Source: an uncultured Treponema sp. (lineage in GTDB: Bacteria; Spirochaetota; Spirochaetia; Treponematales; Treponemataceae). Taken from it: 64,000 nt of DNA. Shown piece by piece: positions 18,233 through 26,635 of the stretch. Under the pieces are notes generated by a model. That model ran no database searches. It was not told the DNA's origin and saw only the letters and a list, made by a program, of their open reading frames with translations. The position numbers and the translations under genes were made by a program. The stretch lies in NCBI GenBank assembly GCA_937893155.1, contig CALBGU010000081.1:1-64000 (forward strand), in the 5' to 3' direction. Each line of letters opens with the position of its first letter. Within the stretch, counting starts at the first letter, position 1.

Positions 18233-19390
18233 ATGAAAAGAATGGTGTGCATTGCGGCGGCGATTTTGCTTTCGCTGTCTGCGTGGGCAGAGGATTTTTC
18301 GGGATTTATGGACACAGCGTTCGGAAGCGACATCAATTCGCTGACCGCAAAGCTCGAAAAAGACGGCTGGAAAAAAGACGGCACGGATTATGCAACGTTT
18401 GACGGCGATTTTTTTACTTATTATTATGCAAAAGATTATTATGTAAAAGAAGACCCTTCAACGCATGCAGATAGTATCGCGCTTACCGCTTCTTACAATC
18501 AAAACAAATTTTATATGGCGACCGAAGTGTATCAGTTCACACAACCAGAAACGCTAGAGGCGCTTTCTGAATCTGAAAAAAATACGGTAAGCCGCTACAA
18601 CCTGCGCCGCTGTTCTGAGCAGGAACTTTTGCCGTTGAAAACTTTTTTCTCGTTTGATGAAGAGCAAATCCTATCCGATACATCGGAAATCGGAGACCTT
18701 TCAGCTTCGTGCGCACGATTTTATATCAGTGATTCTGGAAATTATTACGCAGTCATCGTGGAGCAAATCGATGCCGACCCCGAAATGAATATGGTTATGA
18801 TAATTTCAGGTCTCGGTTCTGATTGTCAAAAAGAGTACGGTTCAAAGGTCAGCGCGCCAAAGCTCAAGGCAAAGAAAAACAGCTCCGAAGTTTTTGCAGG
18901 AATCCCGTTCGGCACAAAGGCAATCGATTCTATTTTGACGCTGAAAGCAGACGGCTGGGCAATCGTGGCAAGTCAAAGCGGAGCGAACGACTTTTACTAT
19001 GTGTATGCAATCAAAGAAGGCGGAAAATTCAACGGAATCGACGTAGATGCGCTGATGCTGGTTTTCCACGACGATGCTTTGTTGCTTGGCGGCGCTATGT
19101 TTGAGGCAACGGAGGATTTTGCCGCGAAAAAAGAACAGCTTGCAAATCTTGAAAAATCGTTTACCAAATCGTTCAAGCTCAAGAACGCCACAAAGGAAGA
19201 AGTCGAGAAATACAGCGACGCAATGGGAGCGCCGATGTGGGAAGATGAAGCGAATCAGACCGAGGTCGGCAATATGGATTACGGGCTGAGAATTGTAAAA
19301 TCTAAGGAAGGCTCGATTTTCCAATTCCGCGCAGATGAAACGGGCGTGGTCATTTTGCAGTTGGCAAAGTCAAAAGTGTGGCATTTCTAA
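18233..19390 (+). CDS. Secreted protein with two copies of an unrecognised domain
   Basis: A 385-residue exported protein of unknown function. A clear signal peptide (MKRMVCIAAAILLSLSAWAE) is followed by two similar parts: FGSDINSLTAKLEKDGW leading to an aromatic strand FFTYYYAKDYY, and later FGTKAIDSILTLKADGW leading to FYYVYAIK. This suggests an internal duplication of a small alpha/beta domain. It has no lipobox and no catalytic motif I recognise. The start at 18233 has TTGGAG 6 nt upstream; other in-frame ATGs at 18176 and 18227 fit less well. It is followed by a strong terminator. Confidence 0.75.
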   Translation: MKRMVCIAAAILLSLSAWAEDFSGFMDTAFGSDINSLTAKLEKDGWKKDGTDYATFDGDFFTYYYAKDYYVKEDPSTHADSIALTASYNQNKFYMATEVYQFTQPETLEALSESEKNTVSRYNLRRCSEQELLPLKTFFSFDEEQILSDTSEIGDLSASCARFYISDSGNYYAVIVEQIDADPEMNMVMIISGLGSDCQKEYGSKVSAPKLKAKKNSSEVFAGIPFGTKAIDSILTLKADGWAIVASQSGANDFYYVYAIKEGGKFNGIDVDALMLVFHDDALLLGGAMFEATEDFAAKKEQLANLEKSFTKSFKLKNATKEEVEKYSDAMGAPMWEDEANQTEVGNMDYGLRIVKSKEGSIFQFRADETGVVILQLAKSKVWHF

Positions 19391-19410
19391 TTTTTTGTAT
19401 CATACATGAT

Positions 19411-19438
19411 AAGGGGCGTTTTGCCCCTTATTTTTTTT
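19411..19438 (+). terminator. Rho-independent terminator
   Basis: AAGGGGC, loop GTTTT, GCCCCTT followed by eight or more T, 20 bp past the stop of the secreted protein gene. Confidence 0.95.
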
Positions 19439-19459
19439 GCACATACTGTTGTTTTAAGC

Positions 19460-19675
19460 AAAAATAATGTGTTTTTTGAAAAAAGGTACGTCATTTGAAA
19501 CAAAAAGCACATCATTTAGAAGAAAAACAATGTGCTTTATAAAAATAACAACGTCGTTTGGAAGAAAAACAACGTTGTTTATGAAAAAAACAATGTGCTT
19601 TATGCGATAAACAACGTTGTTTAAGAATAAAACCACATTGATTTTGAATGAAACAATGTGGTTTTTGATAAAAAT
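19460..19675. repeat. 21-bp tandem repeat array of CAACGTTGTT-like palindromes
   Basis: Units built on ACAACGTTGTTT or ACAATGTGCTTT start at 19569, 19590, 19611, 19632 and 19653, exactly 21 bp apart, with more diverged units before them. AACAACGTTGTT is itself palindromic. The period equals seven codons, so a 60-residue minus-strand frame stays open with a seven-residue repeat; I do not regard it as a gene. Confidence 0.8.
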
Positions 19676-19688
19676 GAGATAGTTTTTG

Positions 19689-19840
19689 AAGAAAAAGATT
19701 CCAGCGTCAAGAACGGGAATGACACAGGCACCGCCTGTCTTTCAAAAAACAATGACAACGCCGCAAAATGTCATGCAGAACTCGTTTCTGCGTCTCTCAC
19801 TGCCCATTTGAATGAGATGCCGAATCAAGTTCGGAATGAC
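19689..19840. repeat. REP-like dispersed palindromes
   Basis: Two elements. The first, at about 19689-19716, is GATTCCAGCGTCAAGAACG followed by GGAATGAC. The second, at 19770-19840, has imperfect inverted arms GTCATGCAGAACTCG... and ...AAGTTCGGAATGAC. Translated, the second gives the words HAELVSAS and QVRND, known from dispersed intergenic palindromes in many bacterial genomes. A relative of the first recurs at 54599-54625. Confidence 0.7.
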
Positions 19841-19859
19841 AGCAGCTCTTTTTGCTTCC

Positions 19860-20924
19860 CTAATTCGTTATCTTGTAAAGCGCAACTTCGTCGATTTCTC
19901 TGTTTGCGCCGATGAGCATATCCTCGCCCTTTTTGTTCACAAAGTGCACTACATTCGCGCAACCAGTGTTTTTGTCGATATACTCCGTTTTGTAATCGCC
20001 AGAATCCGCGTCCCATGTGATTGCAATCGTGTCTTTTGTGCCTTTTCGCCAGCCGACAATCCACGTCGGTTTTCCCAGCAATTCGCACGCCCACGTCGCA
20101 TGAACCATTTCGGTTTCGCTTTCCGGGCGGTTGTATTTCCACTGCGGAACGTAATTTCCATATTCATCAAGATGATAAATCACGATAGAATTGCCGTGGA
20201 ACGGGCTTATGCAGCCCAGCTCCAGATTTCCGTCGCCATCAAAATCGATAAGCACCGAATCGCTGGAAGGCACGGCGGAAATCTGCGAAACCTCCCATTT
20301 TGCGCCCAAAACAGCAGGCGGGTCAAAAATAAAAGTGCCCTCCTCACAAGCAACCAGAGCCGCATCGTGCCCGCCGTGCTTTATTTTTGCAAAACCGTGA
20401 TTTCGGAGCATATTGTCTTTTACCAATTCCAGCGAAAGCGGATTTTCATCGCAAAAAGAGGAAATATCGCGCGGAAGAGCCGCCCCGAAACACGCGCCGG
20501 GGAATCGCCAGTCGTTTTTGTATTCGTGCCCGCTTTTGAGAGCACACGCAAGGAGATAATTCGTGCCGCCGCGCTCCAAAATCCCGAAGCGATGCACAAA
20601 CGGCACACGGCAAAGCGTTTTTACTTCCCAGTTGTCTTTTGATTTCGGCGAAACCGCTACGATTTTTGCTTGCACAGAATCGTTTGGCGAAAAAAATTCG
20701 TGCGTCGCCAAAAACTGCCCGTCAGTGCCGGGAATCTGCGCCATTGTCATCACACCGCCGGGCGCACTCCAGACGGTTTCCAATTTTTCGCCGGTTTCCG
20801 AAAAAAGATAACACGGGTCGCTCTTTTCTGCCGCCACCAAAAAGCACCGCTCGCCTTTGTACTGCAATTCTGCAATCGAATAGCATTTGGTAAGATTGGA
20901 AATAATTTTTTTCTCCACGTTCAT
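19860..20924 (-). CDS. Unrecognised cytoplasmic beta-propeller-like (FG-GAP/VCBS-type) protein in ula operon
   Basis: A 354-residue protein without signal peptide. The pattern of short strands and the calcium-loop-like VLIDFDGDGNLELGCI (near residue 245) resemble FG-GAP/VCBS repeats of beta-propellers, which are usually extracellular; here the absence of an export signal is notable. The gene is the last of the ula operon, 14 bp after ulaE, with AAGGAG upstream of its ATG. Its position suggests a role in sugar-acid metabolism or sensing, but I cannot name a reaction. Confidence 0.6.
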   Translation of the reverse strand: MNVEKKIISNLTKCYSIAELQYKGERCFLVAAEKSDPCYLFSETGEKLETVWSAPGGVMTMAQIPGTDGQFLATHEFFSPNDSVQAKIVAVSPKSKDNWEVKTLCRVPFVHRFGILERGGTNYLLACALKSGHEYKNDWRFPGACFGAALPRDISSFCDENPLSLELVKDNMLRNHGFAKIKHGGHDAALVACEEGTFIFDPPAVLGAKWEVSQISAVPSSDSVLIDFDGDGNLELGCISPFHGNSIVIYHLDEYGNYVPQWKYNRPESETEMVHATWACELLGKPTWIVGWRKGTKDTIAITWDADSGDYKTEYIDKNTGCANVVHFVNKKGEDMLIGANREIDEVALYKITN

Positions 20925-20938
20925 ACAAAACTCCTTGT

Positions 20939-21808
20939 TTACGCAATTTCTGCCGCATTGTTTTTCAAAATATGCCCATCAATAATTCTGCTCATATTTT
21001 GGTACGCAAAGCGAATATCATCTTTCCACGAATCTTTTCCCGTATCCCACATTTCCGTAACGAACCGCCGAACGCCAAGGTCCAGCGTCTTTTTTATCAC
21101 GGTGGCAAAATCCACGTGTCCGGTCAAAAATGGAATTTCGCGGAATTTTCCCGGCACAGTTTCTTTGAGGTGCAACGCAAAAATGTGCGAGCGACCGCTT
21201 TCCAAATCATCTAAAACACTTGAGCCATACGTTTTTGCCGCGTTCGTAAGATTGCCAGAATCAGGATAGACGCCAAGATACGGATTTTTTACCAGATTGA
21301 CGTATTTCATCGCCTTTTCGGTCGTGTTCATAAACTCGGTTTCCATCGTTTCAAACGCCAAAATAATGCCACGCGCCGAAGCCATCAACACCGCTTTTGA
21401 GAGATTTTCAGCAAAAAGCCGCCTGCTTTCAGCCGTCCCGCGCTCGTAATACACATCGTAGCCTGCAAGTTGGATTATGCGAATGCCCAAATCATCAGCC
21501 AAAATTATCGCTTTTTCCATAATTTCGAGGCTGCGATTTCGCACCGCTTCATCAGACGCGCCGAACGGATATTTTCGATGCCCCGAAAGGCACATACTGC
21601 GAATCGGAATGCCGATTTCCTGCATCAAGCGCACGAGTTCCGCCCGCTCTTGAGCCGTCCAATTCAAGCGAGAGAGTTTTTCGTCCGTTTCGTCAATGCT
21701 GATTTCCACAAAATCATAGCCGCACTCTTTTGCACAGAGCAATTTTTCCTTCCAGTCCAGTGATTTGGGCATAGCTTTCTCGTAAAGCCCTATTGAATAA
21801 GGTTTCAT
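20939..21808 (-). CDS. ulaE: L-ribulose-5-phosphate (L-xylulose-5-phosphate) 3-epimerase
   Basis: A TIM-barrel epimerase of 289 residues of the UlaE/SgbU family. It interconverts L-xylulose-5-phosphate and L-ribulose-5-phosphate in L-ascorbate breakdown. Family features visible are the N-terminal IGLYEKAMP, the metal-binding EISIDETDEKLSRL, SGHRKYPFG, and the segment LAFETMETEFMNT. The start has CGGAGGA upstream. In E. coli UlaE works after UlaD and before UlaF; neither partner is in this window. Confidence 0.92.
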   Translation of the reverse strand: MKPYSIGLYEKAMPKSLDWKEKLLCAKECGYDFVEISIDETDEKLSRLNWTAQERAELVRLMQEIGIPIRSMCLSGHRKYPFGASDEAVRNRSLEIMEKAIILADDLGIRIIQLAGYDVYYERGTAESRRLFAENLSKAVLMASARGIILAFETMETEFMNTTEKAMKYVNLVKNPYLGVYPDSGNLTNAAKTYGSSVLDDLESGRSHIFALHLKETVPGKFREIPFLTGHVDFATVIKKTLDLGVRRFVTEMWDTGKDSWKDDIRFAYQNMSRIIDGHILKNNAAEIA

Positions 21809-21848
21809 AACGTCCTCCGTTTGAGAAAAAATAGTGTAAAAAGGATTT

Positions 21849-22655
21849 TTAAGACTGAGCGAAAATCAACACCGACAAAAGACTTGCCGCCGACAAAAGC
21901 CCCGCTGCCAAGAGCGCGATGCCCGCAATGAGCGCCGCAGGCTCGGCTTTATGCTCCAAGACGGTCTTTTCTTGTGCGTCGTAATACAGCATTATGGAAG
22001 CGCCTTGCTTAAAACTGTCTTTTCGGCTTGAGTTTACGATAAGACGGCGGATATTTTTCTTTCCGTTAAGCAAAAATTCCACAACAGGATAATATGAAAA
22101 TCGTGAACCGCAGATAATTTTGGTTTCTTTTGAAAGTTGCCGCACATAAATATCAATTATTTTGGCGGAAATGGGCGAAAGATTGCGATTTTTCAAATCA
22201 ATAAAATGGAAAAGCAATGCAAATCCCGCTCCCAGCATAATGGTGCACAGATACACCATCGCCGCTTTTGGATTGCCGCGATTTTCGGCAAGGGCAAGCA
22301 AAATCAGCAGCGCGCCGCCCGTCATTACGGCAAGCGGGTGAAATATCCGTTCTGTTTTTTCGGCAATCACATTCTGCGCATTTTTGCCGCGGAGAATCTG
22401 GATTTCTTGATTTTCTGCATATTCCGTCGGAGATTTCACGCTCATCATTTCGCCAGATGCGCTTTGAGCCGTAATCTCAAAATAATTAAAAACAGCGCGG
22501 TCTTTTTGGTCTTTTTTGACAATGCGGCGGCATTTTTTTACCAACGCACTGACCGTGTTTTTGCGCCCAAAAAGCCACTGGCGCACTTGAGCCGAGCCAA
22601 CCAGAAAAATAATAATGCCCGGAATATAAACGAAATATGCAGAAATTGTTTCCAT
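21849..22655 (-). CDS. DUF3592-like membrane protein
   Basis: A 268-residue integral membrane protein. It has an N-terminal membrane segment (YFVYIPGIIIFLVGSAQV), two central segments (residues about 107-150) and one or two at the C-terminus, with two soluble beta domains between them (YFEITAQSASGEMMSVKSPTEY... and YYPVVEFLLNGKKNIRRL...). The pattern matches DUF3592, seemingly in two copies. Function is unknown. It sits between deoR and ulaE in the operon and begins one base from the deoR stop, so it is co-transcribed, but nothing ties it to ascorbate directly. Confidence 0.65.
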   Translation of the reverse strand: METISAYFVYIPGIIIFLVGSAQVRQWLFGRKNTVSALVKKCRRIVKKDQKDRAVFNYFEITAQSASGEMMSVKSPTEYAENQEIQILRGKNAQNVIAEKTERIFHPLAVMTGGALLILLALAENRGNPKAAMVYLCTIMLGAGFALLFHFIDLKNRNLSPISAKIIDIYVRQLSKETKIICGSRFSYYPVVEFLLNGKKNIRRLIVNSSRKDSFKQGASIMLYYDAQEKTVLEHKAEPAALIAGIALLAAGLLSAASLLSVLIFAQS

Positions 22656-23450
22656 TCACGTTTCCTCTTTTGCAAACATTACGTTAATGCCGTGAGCACG
22701 AAGTTTTTTAGCAATATCGCTGTCTTCCGCCACGTCCGTTATCAATGTGTATGGACAGTCGTAAATACAACCGCCGTAACTCGACTCTGCCACGCCTCTG
22801 CTATGAAACTTAGTGTGGTCAGCAAGAATATAGAGATTGCCTTTCGTTCGGCTAATCATCGCTTCGTTAATCCCGATTTCAGTGGGAATATTGTATAAAA
22901 ACTCGCCGTTCTCAAAAAACGCCGCACAGCCCAAAAAGGTTTTATCCGCGCGCAAATCAAGCAGATTTTTGACGACCATTTCGCCCGTCATAATGCGATT
23001 TCGGATTTCGCCTCCGCTCAAGCAGATTTTCACGTTTTTGGGATACGATTCGTTTATCGCCCAGCCGTTGTTCGTAAACACCGACACATTTTTTTCGTCA
23101 ACGTATTTGAGCATATCCAATGCGGTTCGGCTGCCGTTTATAAAAATTCTGTCGCCGTCATCAATGAGACTTGCCGCAAAACGCGAAATCACCCCGCGCG
23201 CTTTTAAAGCCTCGTCGCTAAAAAACGGAGTTGTATCGCTGTTTTCCTCAACCAAATTCGGAGCAATGACCCCGCCGTGAGTCCGCTTGAGCAACTTCTC
23301 AGACACAAGCGATTGCAAATCACGCCGCACCGTCATTGCAGAAATCTCGTATTGTTTTGCAATATCGTCAACAGAAATGCGCCCCTTGCTCAAAACCAGA
23401 GACAAAATGTCCGCCCGTCGCTGTTCAACGCTTGTTTGTTTGTTTTTCAT
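22656..23450 (-). CDS. DeoR-family transcriptional regulator of the ula operon
   Basis: A 264-residue DeoR-type regulator. The N-terminal winged helix-turn-helix (RRADILSLVLSKGRISVDDI, then ISAMTVRRDLQSL) is followed by the sugar-phosphate sensor domain (ISRFAASLIDDGDRIFINGS, FTNNGWAI, FLGCAAF). Members repress sugar operons and release DNA on binding a phosphorylated intermediate. By position it is the UlaR counterpart and presumably controls the promoter before ulaG. I chose 23450 (MKNKQTS), which has GGAG 8 nt upstream, instead of 23507. Confidence 0.92.
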   Translation of the reverse strand: MKNKQTSVEQRRADILSLVLSKGRISVDDIAKQYEISAMTVRRDLQSLVSEKLLKRTHGGVIAPNLVEENSDTTPFFSDEALKARGVISRFAASLIDDGDRIFINGSRTALDMLKYVDEKNVSVFTNNGWAINESYPKNVKICLSGGEIRNRIMTGEMVVKNLLDLRADKTFLGCAAFFENGEFLYNIPTEIGINEAMISRTKGNLYILADHTKFHSRGVAESSYGGCIYDCPYTLITDVAEDSDIAKKLRAHGINVMFAKEET

Positions 23451-23472
23451 ATCTTTCTCCAAACACAAAGTT

Positions 23473-24138
23473 TCAGATATGATAAAGCAAATCGTGCCAA
23501 TTCGCAATCGCTCCGCATTGATTGCCGTTAGGAAAAAATCTCAATGCTTGCAAGCCAGCATTCAACGCACCTTCCACATCGTGTTTCACGCTGTCGCCCA
23601 CAAAAAGACACTCTTCAGCCGCCATCCGCGTTTTTTCAACGCAATAATCAAAAAATTGCTTTGCAGGTTTATCCGCCCCCGCCTCTTCGCTCGACACAAC
23701 GTAATCCAAAAACGGCAACACCCCAATTTTCTCCAGCTTCAAAAACTGCACAAACGCCGTCATATTTGTGCCGACCGCAAGAAACAATCCGCGTTCTTTA
23801 AGTGCCCTCAGCGTGTCCAAAAGCCCGTCGAACGCAACCGCATTTTCAATAAGCACCGACCAATACACATTGCTCATCTCAAGCGCATATTTCACGCTTT
23901 TTCCGTTTTGCGACAGCATATTCTGATAGCGAATCAGCCTGTTATGCGCCGCCGCCACATCGCCGAATGTTTCAAACAGCATTTTCATCGTTTCATCGTG
24001 CAATGCTTGAAACTGCTCAAAACTCCAGCCAAAATGCTCGCTGACGAACTGGGCAAGCGCAAAAAAAGCCTTTTCGTTCGCATTTTTGAAACTATACAGC
24101 GTATCATCTAAATCAAAAATAACAGCCTTTATCACCAC
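23473..24138 (-). CDS. HAD-superfamily hydrolase (subfamily IA)
   Basis: A 221-residue phosphatase-like protein. Motif I is DLDDTLYSF with the nucleophile Asp, motif II lies in VGTNMT, motif III is the lysine in ADKPAKQ, and motif IV is FVGDSVKHDVEG. A helical cap follows motif I. Substrates of such enzymes are small phosphorylated sugars or nucleotides. In this operon, sugar phosphates of ascorbate breakdown are the natural guess. The start is GTG at 24138 with AAGGAAG upstream. Confidence 0.85.
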   Translation of the reverse strand: MVIKAVIFDLDDTLYSFKNANEKAFFALAQFVSEHFGWSFEQFQALHDETMKMLFETFGDVAAAHNRLIRYQNMLSQNGKSVKYALEMSNVYWSVLIENAVAFDGLLDTLRALKERGLFLAVGTNMTAFVQFLKLEKIGVLPFLDYVVSSEEAGADKPAKQFFDYCVEKTRMAAEECLFVGDSVKHDVEGALNAGLQALRFFPNGNQCGAIANWHDLLYHI

Positions 24139-24304
24139 TTTTCTTCCTTGTGTCTAAAAAGCAATTCTTGCGTTTTAAGCAAAAACGGCTTTTTAGACAA
24201 GCGACTTTTTCTTACACTGCTTAAAAATAACGATTTACCTCTCACATCACACTCTTGCATTTCTAAGCATTTTGCGAAAAAAGTCGCTCATCAAAAATCA
24301 AACA

Positions 24305-24616
24305 TCAATCGTCAAGCAGACCAGCGTCTTTGAGCCCTGCCTCAATTTCCTTGTCAGACATCACATTCTTTAAGGGAATCAAAACCGTATTGCTTTTTGA
24401 AGCATCTTCAAAATTCTTTGCAAACGGCTTTGCGCAAAACACCACATCATAATTTCGGGCAGCACTCTTGCCTTCCGAAACGGGGCAATGGCGCAACTCA
24501 GCAGGCTTAATGCCGTTTCTGGTCATCACTTTTTTGATAGCGTTTTCCATCATCAGCGACGACCCCGCTCCGTTTGCACAACACGCCAAAATTCTCTTTC
24601 CATCTAATTTTGCCAT
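24305..24616 (-). CDS. ulaB: PTS L-ascorbate-type EIIB component
   Basis: The phosphocarrier domain of the L-ascorbate PTS, 103 residues. The phosphorylated cysteine is in LACCANGAGSSLMM, the typical P-loop of the EIIB-lactate/ascorbate/galactitol group. It passes phosphate from UlaC to ascorbate in the UlaA channel. The start at 24616 (MAKLDGK) has AGGAG upstream. It lies 18 bp after ulaA, and a 170-bp spacer without a gene separates it from the HAD gene. Confidence 0.92.
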   Translation of the reverse strand: MAKLDGKRILACCANGAGSSLMMENAIKKVMTRNGIKPAELRHCPVSEGKSAARNYDVVFCAKPFAKNFEDASKSNTVLIPLKNVMSDKEIEAGLKDAGLLDD

Positions 24617-24634
24617 AACAGAATCTCCTTGCAA

Positions 24635-26122
24635 TTATGCGTTTGCTTTGCGCTCTTTGTATGCTTCGTAATCCTCGGTGATAAGGAAGTAGCCTTTCGG
24701 GTCCATTCGATACTCAATCTGAGGAATTGCAAGCAACACGACCACCACAATGCCCACGCCAATGTAGCCCAGATAGTGCATTCCAGCCGTGAACAAAGGC
24801 CACACGGTATCCCAGTCGAACATTCCAAGGTATCCGCCGTAGTTCGCCAAACCGACCCAGCCCGCGATGATAGCCGCACCAAACACCTGAATCAGCCCCG
24901 AGAAGAACGGAATGACCAAACACGCCTTCAGCCCGCCCTTTTCATTTGCCACCAAACCGATTGTTGCGTTGTCAAAGAACACAGGAACGAAACCGCAAAT
25001 GATGATTGTCGGAGATTTCATCACAATAAGCGTGATAATCGCAATAATCTGCCCCGTCAAGCCAGCAAGGAAGCCGAATGTAACCGCGTTTGAATCGCCA
25101 AAGCCGTAGCACACCGCGCAGTCCACGCCCGGCACAGACGACGGCAACAATTTTTCCGCAATGCCTTGAAACGATGCTGTCAATTCCGTTACAAACGTGC
25201 GCACGCCCAACTGCAAAATCGCAAGGTACACCGCAAACTGCAACGAAGTATTGAACACATAGAACGCAAAATTCTCACTTTCTTTCGTTGCCTTTGCATT
25301 CACAAAGAACGGCTTTCCGATAACGCACATAATGATACCGAAAAACACCGTCATCAAAATCGCCGTACACACCATATTCTCGTTAAAGATTGAGAAAAAT
25401 CCCGGCAATTCCATTTCGCCGACTTTCTTTACCTTGCGCTTGCCGCCCTTATCGCCAAAGAGCTTGTCTGCAAGGAAATAGCCCAAACGAATACCGAACA
25501 TCTGCTGATGCGCAATCGCAAACCCCGCACCGTCAGAAAGCTCCTGCATCGGCTTAACCGTGAGATTTGAGCCGACCGCCCAATATGCGCCCAAAATCAC
25601 CGACATCACAATCATCAGCGCCACGTTGTTTGCGCGCAACGCCGGCAATGCAAACAAAATGAGCCAATACGCCGTTGCCGCCTGCTGTACCTGAACGTGT
25701 CCGGTGGTAAAAAGCGTACGGCATTTCGTGAGCTTATTGAAACGCACCAGCAAAATATTCACGATGAACGCAATCAACAGCAGCGTCATAACCGCCGAAA
25801 ATCCTTTGCCGAATACTTCTTCCACGCCCGCCGTAACCGCATTTTGACCATAATACGGGTCGATAACGCACGCCGTGAGGTTGAACCGCTCTTTCAACCC
25901 CGCCAAAATCGGACGGAACGTGCCTGTTAATCCGCCAGAACCGACGTTCAAAATAAGCATACCGATAATCGCCTTGAGCGTGCCCGCCAGCGTGTCATAC
26001 CATTTTTTGCCCATCAAGCAATAGCCCAACAGCGTCAAAAAACCGACCATATACGGTGCTTTTTGCAGCACATACGTTGCAAAAAAAGTCCAAATTGCAT
26101 TTAATACGCTAAGTACGACCAT
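24635..26122 (-). CDS. ulaA: PTS L-ascorbate-type EIIC permease
   Basis: The membrane channel of the ascorbate PTS, 495 residues with about 11 membrane segments. The N-terminal region VGFLTLLGYCLMGKKWYDT and the segment LNVGSGGLTGTFRPI match UlaA. EIIC imports L-ascorbate and presents it for phosphorylation by UlaB. AAGGAGG precedes the ATG. The gene order ulaG-ulaC-ulaA-ulaB differs from E. coli (ulaABC within one operon, ulaG alone). Confidence 0.95.
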   Translation of the reverse strand: MVVLSVLNAIWTFFATYVLQKAPYMVGFLTLLGYCLMGKKWYDTLAGTLKAIIGMLILNVGSGGLTGTFRPILAGLKERFNLTACVIDPYYGQNAVTAGVEEVFGKGFSAVMTLLLIAFIVNILLVRFNKLTKCRTLFTTGHVQVQQAATAYWLILFALPALRANNVALMIVMSVILGAYWAVGSNLTVKPMQELSDGAGFAIAHQQMFGIRLGYFLADKLFGDKGGKRKVKKVGEMELPGFFSIFNENMVCTAILMTVFFGIIMCVIGKPFFVNAKATKESENFAFYVFNTSLQFAVYLAILQLGVRTFVTELTASFQGIAEKLLPSSVPGVDCAVCYGFGDSNAVTFGFLAGLTGQIIAIITLIVMKSPTIIICGFVPVFFDNATIGLVANEKGGLKACLVIPFFSGLIQVFGAAIIAGWVGLANYGGYLGMFDWDTVWPLFTAGMHYLGYIGVGIVVVVLLAIPQIEYRMDPKGYFLITEDYEAYKERKANA

Positions 26123-26143
26123 AACAGCCTCCTTAAAAACTTT

Positions 26144-26626
26144 TTATTCTTCCTCGCACGGAAATTGCTTCACAGCCGCAAGAATATCCTCAGGAGTTTT
26201 CGCAGCCGCCAATGCATCAAGAAGCGGCTCATTCATAAAAATCGCAGACAACTGCTCAATGTTGTCGATATGCTCGCTCGGATTCGCAGACGAAAGCGAG
26301 AAAAACAGATTTGCCTTTTTCTCCTCTCCGTCCTCGTCCACTCCGAAATCAATCAACTGCTTCGACACCATAAAGCCCACGCCCGTCTTATACGCGCCCG
26401 TTGCGTTTTCCTGCGTGTGCGGCATCGCTACATTGTGCTCGAACACCACATATGGACCGTATTTTTCAATGCACGAAACAATCTGCGCGTGAAAATCAGG
26501 TGAAACCGAACCGTCCGCCACCAGCGGCAACAAACTGAGCTTTATCGCTTCCTGCCACGAAACGCCATCGCCGTCAATGAAACTAAAGTGCTTCCGCTCG
26601 ACAATCCGCTCCAAAATATTCGCCAT
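26144..26626 (-). CDS. ulaC: PTS L-ascorbate-type EIIA component
   Basis: A 160-residue EIIA of the mannitol/fructose/ascorbate type. The phosphorylated histidine is in EHNVAMPHTQENATG. It receives phosphate from HPr and hands it to UlaB. TAGGAG lies upstream of the start, which is 9 bp after the ulaG stop, so the two genes are co-transcribed. Confidence 0.93.
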   Translation of the reverse strand: MANILERIVERKHFSFIDGDGVSWQEAIKLSLLPLVADGSVSPDFHAQIVSCIEKYGPYVVFEHNVAMPHTQENATGAYKTGVGFMVSKQLIDFGVDEDGEEKKANLFFSLSSANPSEHIDNIEQLSAIFMNEPLLDALAAAKTPEDILAAVKQFPCEEE

Positions 26627-26635
26627 ACGATTCTC

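Noticed and set aside
19454..19636. A 60-residue minus-strand frame with a seven-residue repeat
   Set aside because: It results from the 21-bp period of the repeat array. There is no ribosome-binding site, and the product would be a string of hydrophobic repeats.
23287..24111. A 274-residue plus-strand frame opposite the HAD and deoR genes
   Set aside because: Antisense shadow with composition typical of a mirrored frame and no recognisable motif.
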